The notes under the pieces: model-generated
Databases searched by the model: none
Told to the model about the DNA's origin: nothing
The model's input: only the letters and a program-made list of their open reading frames with translations
Made by a program: the position numbers and the translations under genes
Shown here: positions 33,598 to 42,047 of the stretch, one piece after another
Layout: each line of letters starts with the position of its first letter
How positions within the stretch are numbered: the stretch's first letter is position 1
NCBI GenBank assembly: GCA_023544645.1
Contig: JAMJFO010000026.1
Coordinates: 1 to 42,576, forward strand
DNA: 42,576 nucleotides
Direction: 5' to 3'
Source: Desulfobulbaceae bacterium
GTDB lineage: Bacteria > Desulfobacterota > Desulfobulbia > Desulfobulbales > Desulfobulbaceae

Positions 33598-34686
33598 TCA
33601 CGACTCCAGGGTATCAGCCAGGGGATAGGAACCGAGCCATTCATAATAGGAGCACGTCCGGCGCAGGATAGTGCAGGCTTCTTCAATGACCGGGTCTTCA
33701 ATGTGGCCGATCATGTCCATGAAGAACAGGTAGGTCCATTGTTTGCCTTTCACCGGCCTGGATTCGATCTTGGCCAGGTTGATGTTCTTGGAGGACATGA
33801 TGGTCAGCACCTCGTTGAGCGCGCCGGGCCTGTCAAGGAGGCCGAGAAGCAGTGAAGTTTTGTCGCTGCCGCTTTTGGTCGGCGACGTGCGTCCGATGAC
33901 CAGGAAGCGGGTGGTGTTGCCCTGGTAGTCTTCGATTCCCTTGACCACCACCTGCAGCTGATATGTCTTAATGGCCAGTGAACTGGCAATGGCGCCGATA
34001 TTCGGGTTGTTGGCCGCCATCTGGGCGGCGGCGCCGGTTGAAAATACCGGCAGGGTCGGGACGCTGGGCAGGTTTTTTTTCAGCCATTCCCGGCACTGGG
34101 CCAGCGGCTGGGAGTGGGAGGCCACGGTCTGGATGTCCTCGATGTTGCCGGAGCGGCAGACAAGATTATGGGTGATGGGCAGCTGGATCTCCCCGCAGAT
34201 CTTGACGTTGTATTTCATGAACGAATCCAGGGTGGAGAAAACAGCGCCCTCGATGGAATTCTCGACAGGCACGACGCCGTAAGTCGTCCGTCCTTTCTCC
34301 ACCTCGCTGAATACTTCGTCAATGGACTCCATCGGTTTGTAGGAGGCGGACTGGCCGAAGTATTTGACGCCGGCCAGGTGGGTGAAGGTGGCTTCCGGTC
34401 CCAGGTAGGAGACCTGGATCTTTTTCTGCGACAGCCGGCAGGTGGTGATTATTTCATGGAAGATGGAGGTCAGGGACTGTTCGGGAAAAACTCCTTTGTT
34501 TTCTTTGAGCAGGCGCTCAAAGATCTCCCGTTCCCGTTTGGGATCCCATTTGGCCCGGCTGGATTCATCCTTGAGCTTGCCGATATTCTTGGCGCAGGTG
34601 ATCCGTTCCTTGAGCAGTTGGAGAATTTTGTCGTCAATGGCGTCGATTTTGTTGCGTATATCAAGAATATCCGAAGATTTTGTCAT
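33598..34686 (-). CDS. pheA: Bifunctional chorismate mutase / prephenate dehydratase (P-protein)
   Basis: A 362-residue enzyme of phenylalanine synthesis. An AroQ-type chorismate mutase (about 5-90, IRNKIDAIDDKILQLLKERI, WDPKREREI) is followed by the dehydratase (about 92-270, SYLGPEATFTHLA, VVPVENSIEGAV, IEDYQGNTTRFLVIG with the catalytic Thr) and a C-terminal ACT domain (about 280-350, LLGLLDRPGALNEVL, IESRPVKGKQW). The ACT motifs indicate phenylalanine feedback control. ATG at 34686 is preferred over the TTG at 34695, which adds only three residues. It heads the operon with tsaD. Confidence 0.95.
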   Translation of the reverse strand: MTKSSDILDIRNKIDAIDDKILQLLKERITCAKNIGKLKDESSRAKWDPKREREIFERLLKENKGVFPEQSLTSIFHEIITTCRLSQKKIQVSYLGPEATFTHLAGVKYFGQSASYKPMESIDEVFSEVEKGRTTYGVVPVENSIEGAVFSTLDSFMKYNVKICGEIQLPITHNLVCRSGNIEDIQTVASHSQPLAQCREWLKKNLPSVPTLPVFSTGAAAQMAANNPNIGAIASSLAIKTYQLQVVVKGIEDYQGNTTRFLVIGRTSPTKSGSDKTSLLLGLLDRPGALNEVLTIMSSKNINLAKIESRPVKGKQWTYLFFMDMIGHIEDPVIEEACTILRRTCSYYEWLGSYPLADTLES

Positions 34687-34819
34687 GGCTGTCAAGTCGT
34701 ATCCGGTAACCGGAAATTAGAGTAACAATGGTTTGAATTCAATTTCTGGACGAAGAAAAAACGATATCACAATATGCTAAAGCATCTTGACTGTCTTGCA
34801 AAGAAAAATTTGAAAAGGG

Positions 34820-34847
34820 TTGCGCTTGTCCTGTTTTGCAATAATAT
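34820..34847 (+). promoter_or_regulatory. Possible promoter of the DUF39-larE pair
   Basis: TTGCGC (34820-34825), a 16-bp spacer and TAATAT (34842-34847) lie about 58 bp before the ATG at 34905, in an otherwise AT-rich gap. Each hexamer matches consensus at four positions; a weak but plausible sigma-70 promoter. Confidence 0.3.
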
Positions 34848-34904
34848 AGCGGAGCATATTTGCGACTATACCAACAGGATCAACCTATTCCAAGGACAGC
34901 GTTC

Positions 34905-36098
34905 ATGAGTAAATTCAAGGTGAACAAGACATACGCGGAGATCAATGCCCGGATCAGATCCGGCGAAGCGGTCGTGGTGACCGCGGAGGAAATGATCGAT
35001 ATTGTCCGCAGCGACGGGCCGGTTGAAGCGGCGCGCCGGGTGGACGTGGTGACCACCGGCACATTTTCGACCATGTGCTCTTCCGGGGCATTTTTCAACT
35101 TTGGCCAGACCACGCCCACCATCAAGGCGGCAAAGGCATGGATCAACAAGGTTCCGGCATACGCGGGACTTGCCGCCATAGATATTTATCTCGGGGTGAC
35201 CGAGCCCACCGAGGATGACCCCCTGAATAAGATTTATCCCGGCGAGTTCCGGTACGGCGGCGGCCACGTGATCGAGGACCTGCTCAGGGGAAAGAAGGTA
35301 TTCCTTGAGGCCAAGGCCTATCCCACCGACTGTTATGCCAATAAAAAGTGCAAGAAGGAAATCACTCTGGCCGAAATGGGTCATGCGCTGCTCTGCAACC
35401 CCCGCAACGGGTATCAGAATTACAACTGCGCGGTCAACCTGTCCGACAAGACCGTCTATACTTACATGGGCGCATTGAAGCCCCACTGCCGCAGCGCCAA
35501 CTACTGCAGCGCCGGTGAGCTGAGTCCCCTGCTCAACGATCCCTATTACCGGACCATCGGTCTCGGCACCAGGATATTTCTCGGCGGCGGCATCGGCTAT
35601 GTCACCTGGCATGGAACCCAGCACAACCCCCAATTGCCGCGCAGTGAAAACGGGACGCCGCGCCGGGCTGCCGGCACAATGATGGTGCAGGGGGACCTGA
35701 AGCAGATGTCGGCCGACTGGCTGCGCGGGGTAAGCATCCAGGGCTACGGCTGCTCCATGGCCGTCGGCATCGGCGTGCCGATCCCTATCCTGGACGAGGA
35801 AATGGCCCTGTTCACAGGTGTGTCGGACGAGGATATTTTCACTCAGGTCGTTGATTACGGGCACGACTACACCAACAGGGTTGACCGCAACTATGGCGAA
35901 GTAAGCTATGCCCAGCTCAGGTCCGGCGAAATAGAAGTGGCCGGGAAAACAGTGCCGGCCACGCCGCTGTCAAGCCGGGTCAAGGCGCTGGAAATCGCCG
36001 AAATTCTCAAGCAATGGATTCTTGACGGAAAATTTGAGCTTGGCGAGCCGGTGGCCCATTTTCCAACGGTGGACTATTCCCTGGACATCAAGGAATAG
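34905..36098 (+). CDS. DUF39 homocysteine-synthesis (sulfur incorporation) protein
   Basis: A 397-residue member of the DUF39/HcyS family, shown in methanogens and sulfate reducers to make homocysteine from aspartate semialdehyde and reduced sulfur. Landmarks are TTGTFSTMCSSGAFFNFGQ with Cys58, FRYGGGHVIEDLLRGK, EAKAYPTDCYANKKCKKE with Cys143 and Cys149, and GIGYVTWHGTQHNP. The C-terminal CBS domains of archaeal versions are absent. The start is ATG at 34905 with AAGGA eight nt upstream; an earlier frame extension is not family-like. The usual partner, an NIL-domain ferredoxin, is not adjacent. Instead a LarE-like sulfur transferase follows after 9 bp. Confidence 0.85.
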   Translation: MSKFKVNKTYAEINARIRSGEAVVVTAEEMIDIVRSDGPVEAARRVDVVTTGTFSTMCSSGAFFNFGQTTPTIKAAKAWINKVPAYAGLAAIDIYLGVTEPTEDDPLNKIYPGEFRYGGGHVIEDLLRGKKVFLEAKAYPTDCYANKKCKKEITLAEMGHALLCNPRNGYQNYNCAVNLSDKTVYTYMGALKPHCRSANYCSAGELSPLLNDPYYRTIGLGTRIFLGGGIGYVTWHGTQHNPQLPRSENGTPRRAAGTMMVQGDLKQMSADWLRGVSIQGYGCSMAVGIGVPIPILDEEMALFTGVSDEDIFTQVVDYGHDYTNRVDRNYGEVSYAQLRSGEIEVAGKTVPATPLSSRVKALEIAEILKQWILDGKFELGEPVAHFPTVDYSLDIKE

Positions 36099-36107
36099 GA
36101 AAGCGCC

Positions 36108-36905
36108 TTGCTGCGGGAAAAGGAACAGAAGCTTGAGCGCGTCCTCGCTGAATATGGGAGGGTTGCGGTGGCCTTTTCCGGCGGCGCGGACAGCTCGCTC
36201 CTTCTGCGCAAGGCCTTGACCGTCCTGGGGTCGGAAAATGTCCTGGCGCTCACTGCCAGGTCCTGCCTGCTCAAACAGAGCGAGATTGATTACGCCTCCA
36301 CCTGGCTTGCCCGCCATGGTTACGGAGAACAGGCGCGCCATGAATTTGTTGAGCTGCAGCCCCTGTCCTGGGAAGAATTTGTCCGGAATCCTCCTGACCG
36401 CTGCTACGTCTGTAAATTGCGGGTATACGGGATGTTTCTCGAAGCAGGCGCCCGGCAGGGGATCACCAGGCTCATCGACGGCACCAACGTTGATGATCTG
36501 CGCAGCGACCGGCCCGGACTCCGGGCTATCCGGGAGCTGGACATCGGCACGCCGCTTGCCGCAGCCGGACTGGCCAAGGACGAAGTGCGGCGCATGAGCA
36601 GAGAGATCGGTCTCGACACTTGGGACCATCCCTCGGCTTCCTGTCTGGCGACAAGGATTCCCCATGGGCTCGAAATCACCGAGACGCGCATTGTCTTGAT
36701 CGAAAAACTGGAGTCGCATCTGGAATCCCTGGGTTTTCCAGGATGCCGGGTCCGTCTGGACTCCCGGTATTGTGAGAAAATTTTTATCCAGGTCCGGGAA
36801 AAAGATATCCCGCGCCTGGCGACTCCGCCGGCGCGACCCGCTCTGGTCGATTTTTTTAATGATTCCGGGGTGAAAAAGATTTATCTTGATTTGCTGGGCC
36901 GATAA
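36108..36905 (+). CDS. larE: LarE-like ATP-dependent sulfur transferase
   Basis: A 265-residue PP-loop ATPase. The P-loop is AFSGGADSSLLL (22-33). C99-Y-V-C102 and Cys179 (SASCLATRIPHG) form the three-cysteine pattern reported for LarE enzymes that hold an Fe-S cluster, whereas the best-known LarE sacrifices the sulfur of the single cysteine corresponding to Cys179. LarE puts sulfur onto the pyridinium precursor of the nickel-pincer cofactor. larB and larC are not present here. The start is TTG at 36108, 9 bp after the DUF39 stop, and the Shine-Dalgarno (AGGAAA) is rather close. Co-transcription with DUF39 suggests a shared sulfur-transfer job (inference). Confidence 0.82.
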   Translation: MLREKEQKLERVLAEYGRVAVAFSGGADSSLLLRKALTVLGSENVLALTARSCLLKQSEIDYASTWLARHGYGEQARHEFVELQPLSWEEFVRNPPDRCYVCKLRVYGMFLEAGARQGITRLIDGTNVDDLRSDRPGLRAIRELDIGTPLAAAGLAKDEVRRMSREIGLDTWDHPSASCLATRIPHGLEITETRIVLIEKLESHLESLGFPGCRVRLDSRYCEKIFIQVREKDIPRLATPPARPALVDFFNDSGVKKIYLDLLGR

Positions 36906-36986
36906 TCCTGGATTGAAAAACCGATGGAAATAAATATTAGATTGGTCTAAAATGACGCTCTATTGGGAGAAAACGAATTTTTTTCT

Positions 36987-37015
36987 TTGACAAAGAGTTT
37001 TCTTTTCGATTAAAT
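36987..37015 (+). promoter_or_regulatory. Promoter of the HU gene
   Basis: A perfect TTGACA (36987-36992), 17-bp spacer and TTAAAT (37010-37015, four of six matches) lie about 94 bp before the HU ATG. Upstream DNA is AT-rich, which fits a strongly expressed gene. Confidence 0.55.
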
Positions 37016-37108
37016 CATCAACAATGAGATGAGGTTGTTTGAGTCAGGACAGGACCTGATGCCCCTAAAAAGCCTTATGGCTGGAATAAAAAACATTGGG
37101 AGGGAAGT

Positions 37109-37384
37109 ATGAACAAAAAGGAATTGGTAGAAGCTATGGCAAGTGCGGCTGATATCAGCAAAGCCGCTGCTGAAAAATCACTGAACGGCATGCTGATGTC
37201 GGTTACGCAGGCTCTGAAAAAAGGCGACAAGGTCACCCTTGTTGGTTTCGGAACTTTTTCTGTGGTAAAACGTGCCAAGCGTAAAGCCAAAAATCCGCGT
37301 ACCGGCGAAATGATCAAAATCCCCGCCAAAAAAGTTGCGAAATTCAAGCCGGGCAGCAAACTAGCCGAAGCTGTAAAAAAATAA
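37109..37384 (+). CDS. DNA-binding protein HU
   Basis: A 91-residue HU/IHF-family protein of normal length. MNKKELVEAMASAADISKAA opens the dimerisation helices. VTLVGFGTFSVVKRAKRKAKNPRTG carries the family signature and leads into the DNA-binding beta arm, and KIPAKKVAKFKPGSKL follows. The residues point to HU rather than IHF (inference). GGGAGGG lies 4-5 nt before the ATG. It has its own promoter and a strong terminator, so it is monocistronic. Confidence 0.95.
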   Translation: MNKKELVEAMASAADISKAAAEKSLNGMLMSVTQALKKGDKVTLVGFGTFSVVKRAKRKAKNPRTGEMIKIPAKKVAKFKPGSKLAEAVKK

Positions 37385-37405
37385 TTTTTCGCCGAAATTT
37401 TTTTG

Positions 37406-37439
37406 AAAAAACAGCTGGCAATTTTGTCAGCTGTTTTTT
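37406..37439 (+). terminator. Rho-independent terminator of the HU gene
   Basis: The arms AAAAAACAGCTG and CAGCTGTTTTTT around a 10-nt loop are followed by TATTTT. The hairpin lies 22 bp after the HU stop codon and is the clearest intrinsic terminator in the window. Confidence 0.9.
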
Positions 37440-37469
37440 ATTTTAACATCGTTTTACATTCACGTATGT

Positions 37470-37546
37470 CGGGAAGTGGCTCAGTCTGGTAGAGCACAGC
37501 GTTCGGGACGCTGGGGTCGGAGGTTCGAATCCTCTCTTCCCGACCA
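37470..37546 (+). tRNA. tRNA-Pro (anticodon CGG)
   Basis: A 77-nt cloverleaf with acceptor CGGGAAG/CTTCCCG, D-arm GGCTCAGTCTGGTAGAGC, anticodon stem CAGCG/CGCTG around TTCGGGA (anticodon CGG), and T-arm GGAGG-TTCGAAT-CCTCT. The discriminator is A and the 3' CCA is encoded. It lies between HU and a minus-strand gene. Confidence 0.95.
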
Positions 37547-37660
37547 ACCTCTCAATTTTACACCTTCTCCCTTCTTCTTTCCCTTGTCCGCTTTTTTCAA
37601 GGATATGCATCCTGCTTCATCCTGAACACGATACCTGTTAAAAATAACTCCTCGTTCCTC

Positions 37661-38227
37661 TCAGGGAATGGTGTGGTTGCCGCTCTTGTCCCCATGGTCT
37701 TTGTTGTAGCGGCTGAGAATGCCGTACAGCATATCCGGGAGGTCGTTTTTCTGGCGCGAGGAGCGTTGGATCTGTTTCAGGCATTTGTCCATGGTCAGGG
37801 GCTCATGGAGATAGATATGCCTGAGGATCAGCGATATGAGGCGGGTAATGGTCGTCAGGTTGGATATCCTGGACTGGAGTTCGTGATTGCGGTCAAAGGC
37901 GGTTGAAGCAAAAACCTCCACCGGGTTGCCGTCCACCTCGCTTACCGACAGGTACCACTTGTTGTGCTCCCGGTCCACGGTGCGGTAGCGTTTGCCGTCG
38001 ACAACGTCGGGAAGTTCGATGGGCTCCGCGGCAGGAGCTTCGGCTGTCCGGGGCAGGATCGGTTCGTTGTGGAAATGGTTCCAGACCTTGACGATGATCT
38101 CCGGGTTGTCGGTAGCCGCGGCGATCACCGTCCGGCAGGAGGCGCAGGCATCAATGCCCTGGATGATTTGCGTTTTTTTCGCGGCGCCGCAGATCCGGCA
38201 GCCTGTTGCTTCTTTTTTTTTCGGCAC
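37661..38227 (-). CDS. Zinc-ribbon protein with TSCPD-like domain, function unknown
   Basis: A 188-residue protein. The N-terminus has two CxxC pairs (CRIC and CASC, 16 residues apart) that should bind zinc. A Pro/Ala/Glu-rich linker (about 58-74) leads to a domain opening with RYRTVDREHNKWYLSVSEVD and NPVEVFASTAFD, then helices ITRLISLILRHIY and CLKQIQRS. This resembles the TSCPD domain found at the C-terminus of B12-dependent ribonucleotide reductases and in stand-alone regulators. The match is from memory and moderate. There is no reductase gene nearby, though a corrinoid adenosyltransferase gene lies 323 bp away on the other strand. The Shine-Dalgarno is AGGAGG, 6-7 nt before the ATG. Confidence 0.7.
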   Translation of the reverse strand: MPKKKEATGCRICGAAKKTQIIQGIDACASCRTVIAAATDNPEIIVKVWNHFHNEPILPRTAEAPAAEPIELPDVVDGKRYRTVDREHNKWYLSVSEVDGNPVEVFASTAFDRNHELQSRISNLTTITRLISLILRHIYLHEPLTMDKCLKQIQRSSRQKNDLPDMLYGILSRYNKDHGDKSGNHTIP

Positions 38228-38550
38228 AGCAGTTCCTCCTGATATGTATCCATCCGGGTGGATGAATGTGTAAAAAAAGTCAAAGAATAGGCTGGTAGCT
38301 GTTAAGGCTGTAGTCTTTTAGGGGCGGTTCCCCAAGTAGCCTAATAGTCTTCAGCCTGCAGCCTGATCAATTGCGCGTATGGTTGTCGGCGGGGTCGGTA
38401 AATATTCGTCCTCGCCCGTTGTATTTCCTGTGCTGAAAGGGTACATAACTGAACAGAATACATTAACCTGAGCATACGCTAAAAGTCAACGCAACTCATT
38501 GGCATGGGGCAATGATGGCGTCGTATTCAACCAGGAAAAGGGTATCGGTG
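38228..38550. other. Intergenic gap between divergent TSCPD-like and cobO genes
   Basis: About 320 bp holding copy D of the dispersed repeat and the promoters of the two flanking genes. I see no cobalamin riboswitch B12-box and no clear -35/-10 pair. Confidence 0.6.
38287..38373 (-). repeat. Dispersed repeat, copy D (inverse, shortened)
   Basis: The inverse orientation of the element seen at three other places. It starts TAGGCTGGTAGCTGTTAAGG, has the core GGGGCGGTTCCCCAAG (more diverged than the others) and ends CAGCCTGCAGCCTGATCAAT. The AT-rich lead region of copies A-C is missing. Confidence 0.75.
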
Positions 38551-39090
38551 ATGTTTGAGGAAAAACAAAGGGAAAAAGGGTTGCTGCTGGTGTTTACAGG
38601 AAACGGGAAGGGCAAAACCACCGCCGCGCTGGGCCTGGCGTTCCGGGCCATCGGCCATGATTTTCCGGTCTGCATGATCCAGTTCGTCAAGGGAAGCTGG
38701 AAATATGGAGAGATTGAAGCCGCCAAACATTTTGACAACCTCATGGAGCTGCATGTCCTGGGCCGGGGATTTACCTGGAAGTCTGATGATCTGACCAAGG
38801 ATATAAAGGCCGCCAGGGATGCCTGGGAATTTGCCGCCCGGATCATCGGCGAGAACAGGCACCGGCTGGTCATTCTTGACGAGCTGACCTATCTTATTTC
38901 CTACAGCATTTTGCAGGAGCAGGAAGTCCTGGATGTCCTCGCACGGCGTCCGGAAAACATGCATATCGCCGTAACCGGCCGTAACGCCACCGAAGGACTG
39001 ATCGATGCCGCGGACCTGGTAACGGAAATGCGCAATGTCAAACATGCCTATGACAACGGCATCAGGGCCCAGAAAGGAATTGAGTTCTAG
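38551..39090 (+). CDS. cobO: Cob(I)alamin adenosyltransferase (CobO/BtuR family)
   Basis: A 179-residue ATP:corrinoid adenosyltransferase. The P-loop is FTGNGKGKTTAALGLAFRA; MIQFVKGSW and LVILDELTYLISY are the other family landmarks. It adds the adenosyl group to corrinoids for adenosylcobalamin. The start is taken at ATG 38551, with AAAAGGG about 8 nt upstream; an in-frame ATG at 38512 adds 13 residues but lacks a Shine-Dalgarno. It is a single gene, followed by ileS after 127 bp. Confidence 0.9.
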   Translation: MFEEKQREKGLLLVFTGNGKGKTTAALGLAFRAIGHDFPVCMIQFVKGSWKYGEIEAAKHFDNLMELHVLGRGFTWKSDDLTKDIKAARDAWEFAARIIGENRHRLVILDELTYLISYSILQEQEVLDVLARRPENMHIAVTGRNATEGLIDAADLVTEMRNVKHAYDNGIRAQKGIEF

Positions 39091-39217
39091 CCTAACTTCA
39101 TTTTCCTTTTTCCCGGGTTGCGGTGTCTTTGCGCTTGCATCTTTCCTTCTCCTTGGTATTATTTTCAGTTTTGCACATCAATTATAATGAATATTATTTT
39201 GTCCGGGAGAAACGACC

Positions 39218-42034
39218 ATGGACTACCGTGATACCCTGAACCTGCCGCAAACCAGGTTCAAGATGAAGGCCAACCTGACCCAGAAGGAACCGGCCATGCT
39301 GAAGCGCTGGGAGCAGGAGGACCTGTACCGCAAAATGCAGCAGGCCGCCGCCGATAAACCCCTGTTTGTTCTCCATGACGGCCCCCCCTATGCCAACGGC
39401 CATATCCATCTCGGCACGGCATTCAACAAGGTGCTGAAGGATATCATTTTGAAATCCCGGCGTCTGGCCGGGTTCAATGCTCCGTATATTCCGGGCTGGG
39501 ACTGCCACGGTTTGCCCATCGAACATAATGTTGACAAGGAGCTGGGCGACAAGAAGGAAAAGATCGGCACCCTGGCCAAACGCGGCGCCTGCCGCAAATA
39601 TGCCGAGAAATGGATCAAGACCCAGAAGGCTGAATTCAAGCGCCTCGGGGTGCTGGGAGACTGGGATAATCCCTATCTCACCATCAACTTCGCCTACGAG
39701 GCCGCCATTGCCCGGGAATTCAACAAGTTTCTCCTGTCCGGTTCAGTGGTGCGCTCCAAAAAGCCGGTGTACTGGTGCGCGACCTGCGCCACCGCCCTGG
39801 CCGAGGCCGAGGTCGAGTATCATGACCACAGCTCGCCGTCCATCTATGTCAAGTTTCCGGTTGAAGACGACCTGGGAGATGTCGCCCCGGAACTGCGGGG
39901 GAAAAAGGTAAGCGTCCTCATCTGGACCACCACCCCCTGGACCCTGCCCGCCAACCTGGCCATCGCCTTTCATCCGGACATCGAATACGCGGCCGTGGCA
40001 GCCGGAGACGAGGTGTGGATTCTTGCCAGGGAGCTGGTGGAGAAATGTTTTCAGGAATTCGGCATCAAGGACTACACGATCATTGCCATCTTTTCCGCTG
40101 CCGGCCTCGAGGGCAGAAAATGTAGGCATCCCTTTATGGACCGCGACTCCCTGCTGGTGCTGGCCGACTATGTGACCGTTGACAGCGGCACCGGCTGCGT
40201 CCATACCGCGCCCGGCCATGGCGCCGACGACTACCTGACCGGTCTGCGCTACGGCTTGGACATCCTGTCGCCGGTGGATGACCAGGGCAGGTTCACCGCC
40301 GAGGCGGGGCGCTACGTGGGCCTGCGGGTGCCGGATGCCAACCGGACCATCAACGATGATATGAAGGCCGAAGGCTCGCTGGTCCATGAGGCAAAACTTG
40401 ATCACAGCTATCCCCACTGCTGGCGCTGCAAGAAGCCGGTGATGTACCGGGCCACCGAGCAGTGGTTTATCTCCATGGAGAAGAACGGCCTGCGCGATAA
40501 GGCCCTGGCCGCCATCAAGGAGGTTCGCTGGACCCCGGCCTGGGGAATGCAGCGCATCTACAGCATGGTGGAGGCCCGGCCCGACTGGTGCCTGTCGCGC
40601 CAGCGGACCTGGGGCGTTCCCCTCACCGTCCTTGTCTGCGAAGATTGCGGGGAAGTGGTGCGCGACGAAAAAGTCTGCGCCAATATCGAGGCCCTGTTTG
40701 TCCGGGAAGGGGCGGATGCCTGGTTCAAGTACGAAGCCGGGCAGCTGGCCCTGCCGGATACGGTGTGCCGGGGATGCGGTTCCAGCAGGTTTAAAAAGGA
40801 AGAGGATATCCTGGATGTCTGGTTCGACTCCGGGGTCAGTTATGCCGCTGTCTGCGAAGAGCGCGAGGAGCTGACCTCGCCGGCCGACCTGTACCTGGAG
40901 GGTAGCGACCAGCACCGCGGCTGGTTCCAGAGCTCGCTGCTCTGTGCGGTGGGCACCCGGGGCTATGCCCCCTACAGGGGCGTCCTGACCCATGGCTATG
41001 TTGTGGACGGCCAGGGCAAGAAGATGTCCAAGAGCGTCGGCAACGTGGTCGCGCCCCAGGAGGTGATCGACAAATACGGGGCGGAGATCCTGCGGCTGTG
41101 GGTTGCCAGCGAAGACTACCGGGACGACGTCAAGGTTTCGGACGAGATCCTGCGCCATGTGTCCGACGCCTACCGGAAGATGCGCAACACCATCCGGTTC
41201 ATGCTGAGCAACCTGTTCGATTTCGATCCGGCCGCGAATTCGGTGGGCCTTGATGACATGACCGACCTGGACCGCTGGGCCCTGGACAGGTTTGCCCGGA
41301 TGACCGACCGGGTGGTCCAGGCCTATCTCTCCTATGAGTTCCACAAGGTCTATCACAGCCTGCACAATTTCTGCGGGACCGATATGTCCAGCCTCTACCT
41401 GGACATCATCAAGGATCGTCTCTATGTTTCAGCCCCTGATTCTCCGCAGCGAAGGGCGGCCCAGACCGTCATTCACCGCATCCTTGACGGGCTGCTCAAG
41501 CTGATGTCCCCGGTCCTCAGTTTTACCACCGCCGAGGCCTGGGAGCATCTGCGGGCAGGGGGAGAGGAGCTGCCCGTGGAAGAATCGCTTTTCTTTGCCG
41601 CCTTTCCCGGCATCGACGATCTGCAGGTTGACGGGGATTTCAGCAGAACCTGGGAGCGGCTGCTCGATATCCGGGGCGAGATCACCAGGGTGCTGGAGGC
41701 GGCCCGGCGGGACAAGGTCATCGGCCTTTCCCTGGATGCCGAGGTCCTGATCCAGGCTGAAGGTGAAACAGCGGATTTTCTTGCCGAAAAATGGTCCCAA
41801 CTGCAGGAGATCTGCATCGTGTCCAACCTGGTCCGGGTTGATGATCTTGCCGGGGTGGAAAACGTCACCGTGACCGAGGCGGAAGAGGTGGAGGGCCTGA
41901 AGATTGCGGTGCGGCCGGCGCCGGGCGGCAAGTGCGAACGGTGCTGGACCCTGGCGATCTCGGTGGGGCAGGATTCCGATCATCCCACCATCTGCGCCCG
42001 GTGCGCGGAAGTTGTCCGTTCCTTGAACGGCTGA
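39218..42034 (+). CDS. ileS: Isoleucyl-tRNA synthetase
   Basis: A 938-residue class I synthetase of the bacterial type. The HIGH motif is in PPYANGHIHLGTAFNK (about 49-64), the CP1 editing domain has WTTTPWTLPAN and TGCVHTAPGHG, KMSKS is in GKKMSKSVGN, and the C-terminal zinc finger has CERCWTL and CARCAEVV. The order and length match E. coli IleS. GGGAGAAACGACC precedes the ATG, and a TATAAT at 39183-39188 is the likely -10 with a poor -35. lspA follows after 13 bp, the usual ileS-lspA pair. Confidence 0.97.
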   Translation: MDYRDTLNLPQTRFKMKANLTQKEPAMLKRWEQEDLYRKMQQAAADKPLFVLHDGPPYANGHIHLGTAFNKVLKDIILKSRRLAGFNAPYIPGWDCHGLPIEHNVDKELGDKKEKIGTLAKRGACRKYAEKWIKTQKAEFKRLGVLGDWDNPYLTINFAYEAAIAREFNKFLLSGSVVRSKKPVYWCATCATALAEAEVEYHDHSSPSIYVKFPVEDDLGDVAPELRGKKVSVLIWTTTPWTLPANLAIAFHPDIEYAAVAAGDEVWILARELVEKCFQEFGIKDYTIIAIFSAAGLEGRKCRHPFMDRDSLLVLADYVTVDSGTGCVHTAPGHGADDYLTGLRYGLDILSPVDDQGRFTAEAGRYVGLRVPDANRTINDDMKAEGSLVHEAKLDHSYPHCWRCKKPVMYRATEQWFISMEKNGLRDKALAAIKEVRWTPAWGMQRIYSMVEARPDWCLSRQRTWGVPLTVLVCEDCGEVVRDEKVCANIEALFVREGADAWFKYEAGQLALPDTVCRGCGSSRFKKEEDILDVWFDSGVSYAAVCEEREELTSPADLYLEGSDQHRGWFQSSLLCAVGTRGYAPYRGVLTHGYVVDGQGKKMSKSVGNVVAPQEVIDKYGAEILRLWVASEDYRDDVKVSDEILRHVSDAYRKMRNTIRFMLSNLFDFDPAANSVGLDDMTDLDRWALDRFARMTDRVVQAYLSYEFHKVYHSLHNFCGTDMSSLYLDIIKDRLYVSAPDSPQRRAAQTVIHRILDGLLKLMSPVLSFTTAEAWEHLRAGGEELPVEESLFFAAFPGIDDLQVDGDFSRTWERLLDIRGEITRVLEAARRDKVIGLSLDAEVLIQAEGETADFLAEKWSQLQEICIVSNLVRVDDLAGVENVTVTEAEEVEGLKIAVRPAPGGKCERCWTLAISVGQDSDHPTICARCAEVVRSLNG

Positions 42035-42047
42035 GGCGGGAAAGCCG

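Noticed and set aside
39743-41365. 540-codon open frame on the minus strand inside ileS
   Set aside because: It lies entirely within the well-supported ileS gene, has no family motifs and shows the His/Gly/Pro-rich composition typical of antisense frames in GC-rich genes.
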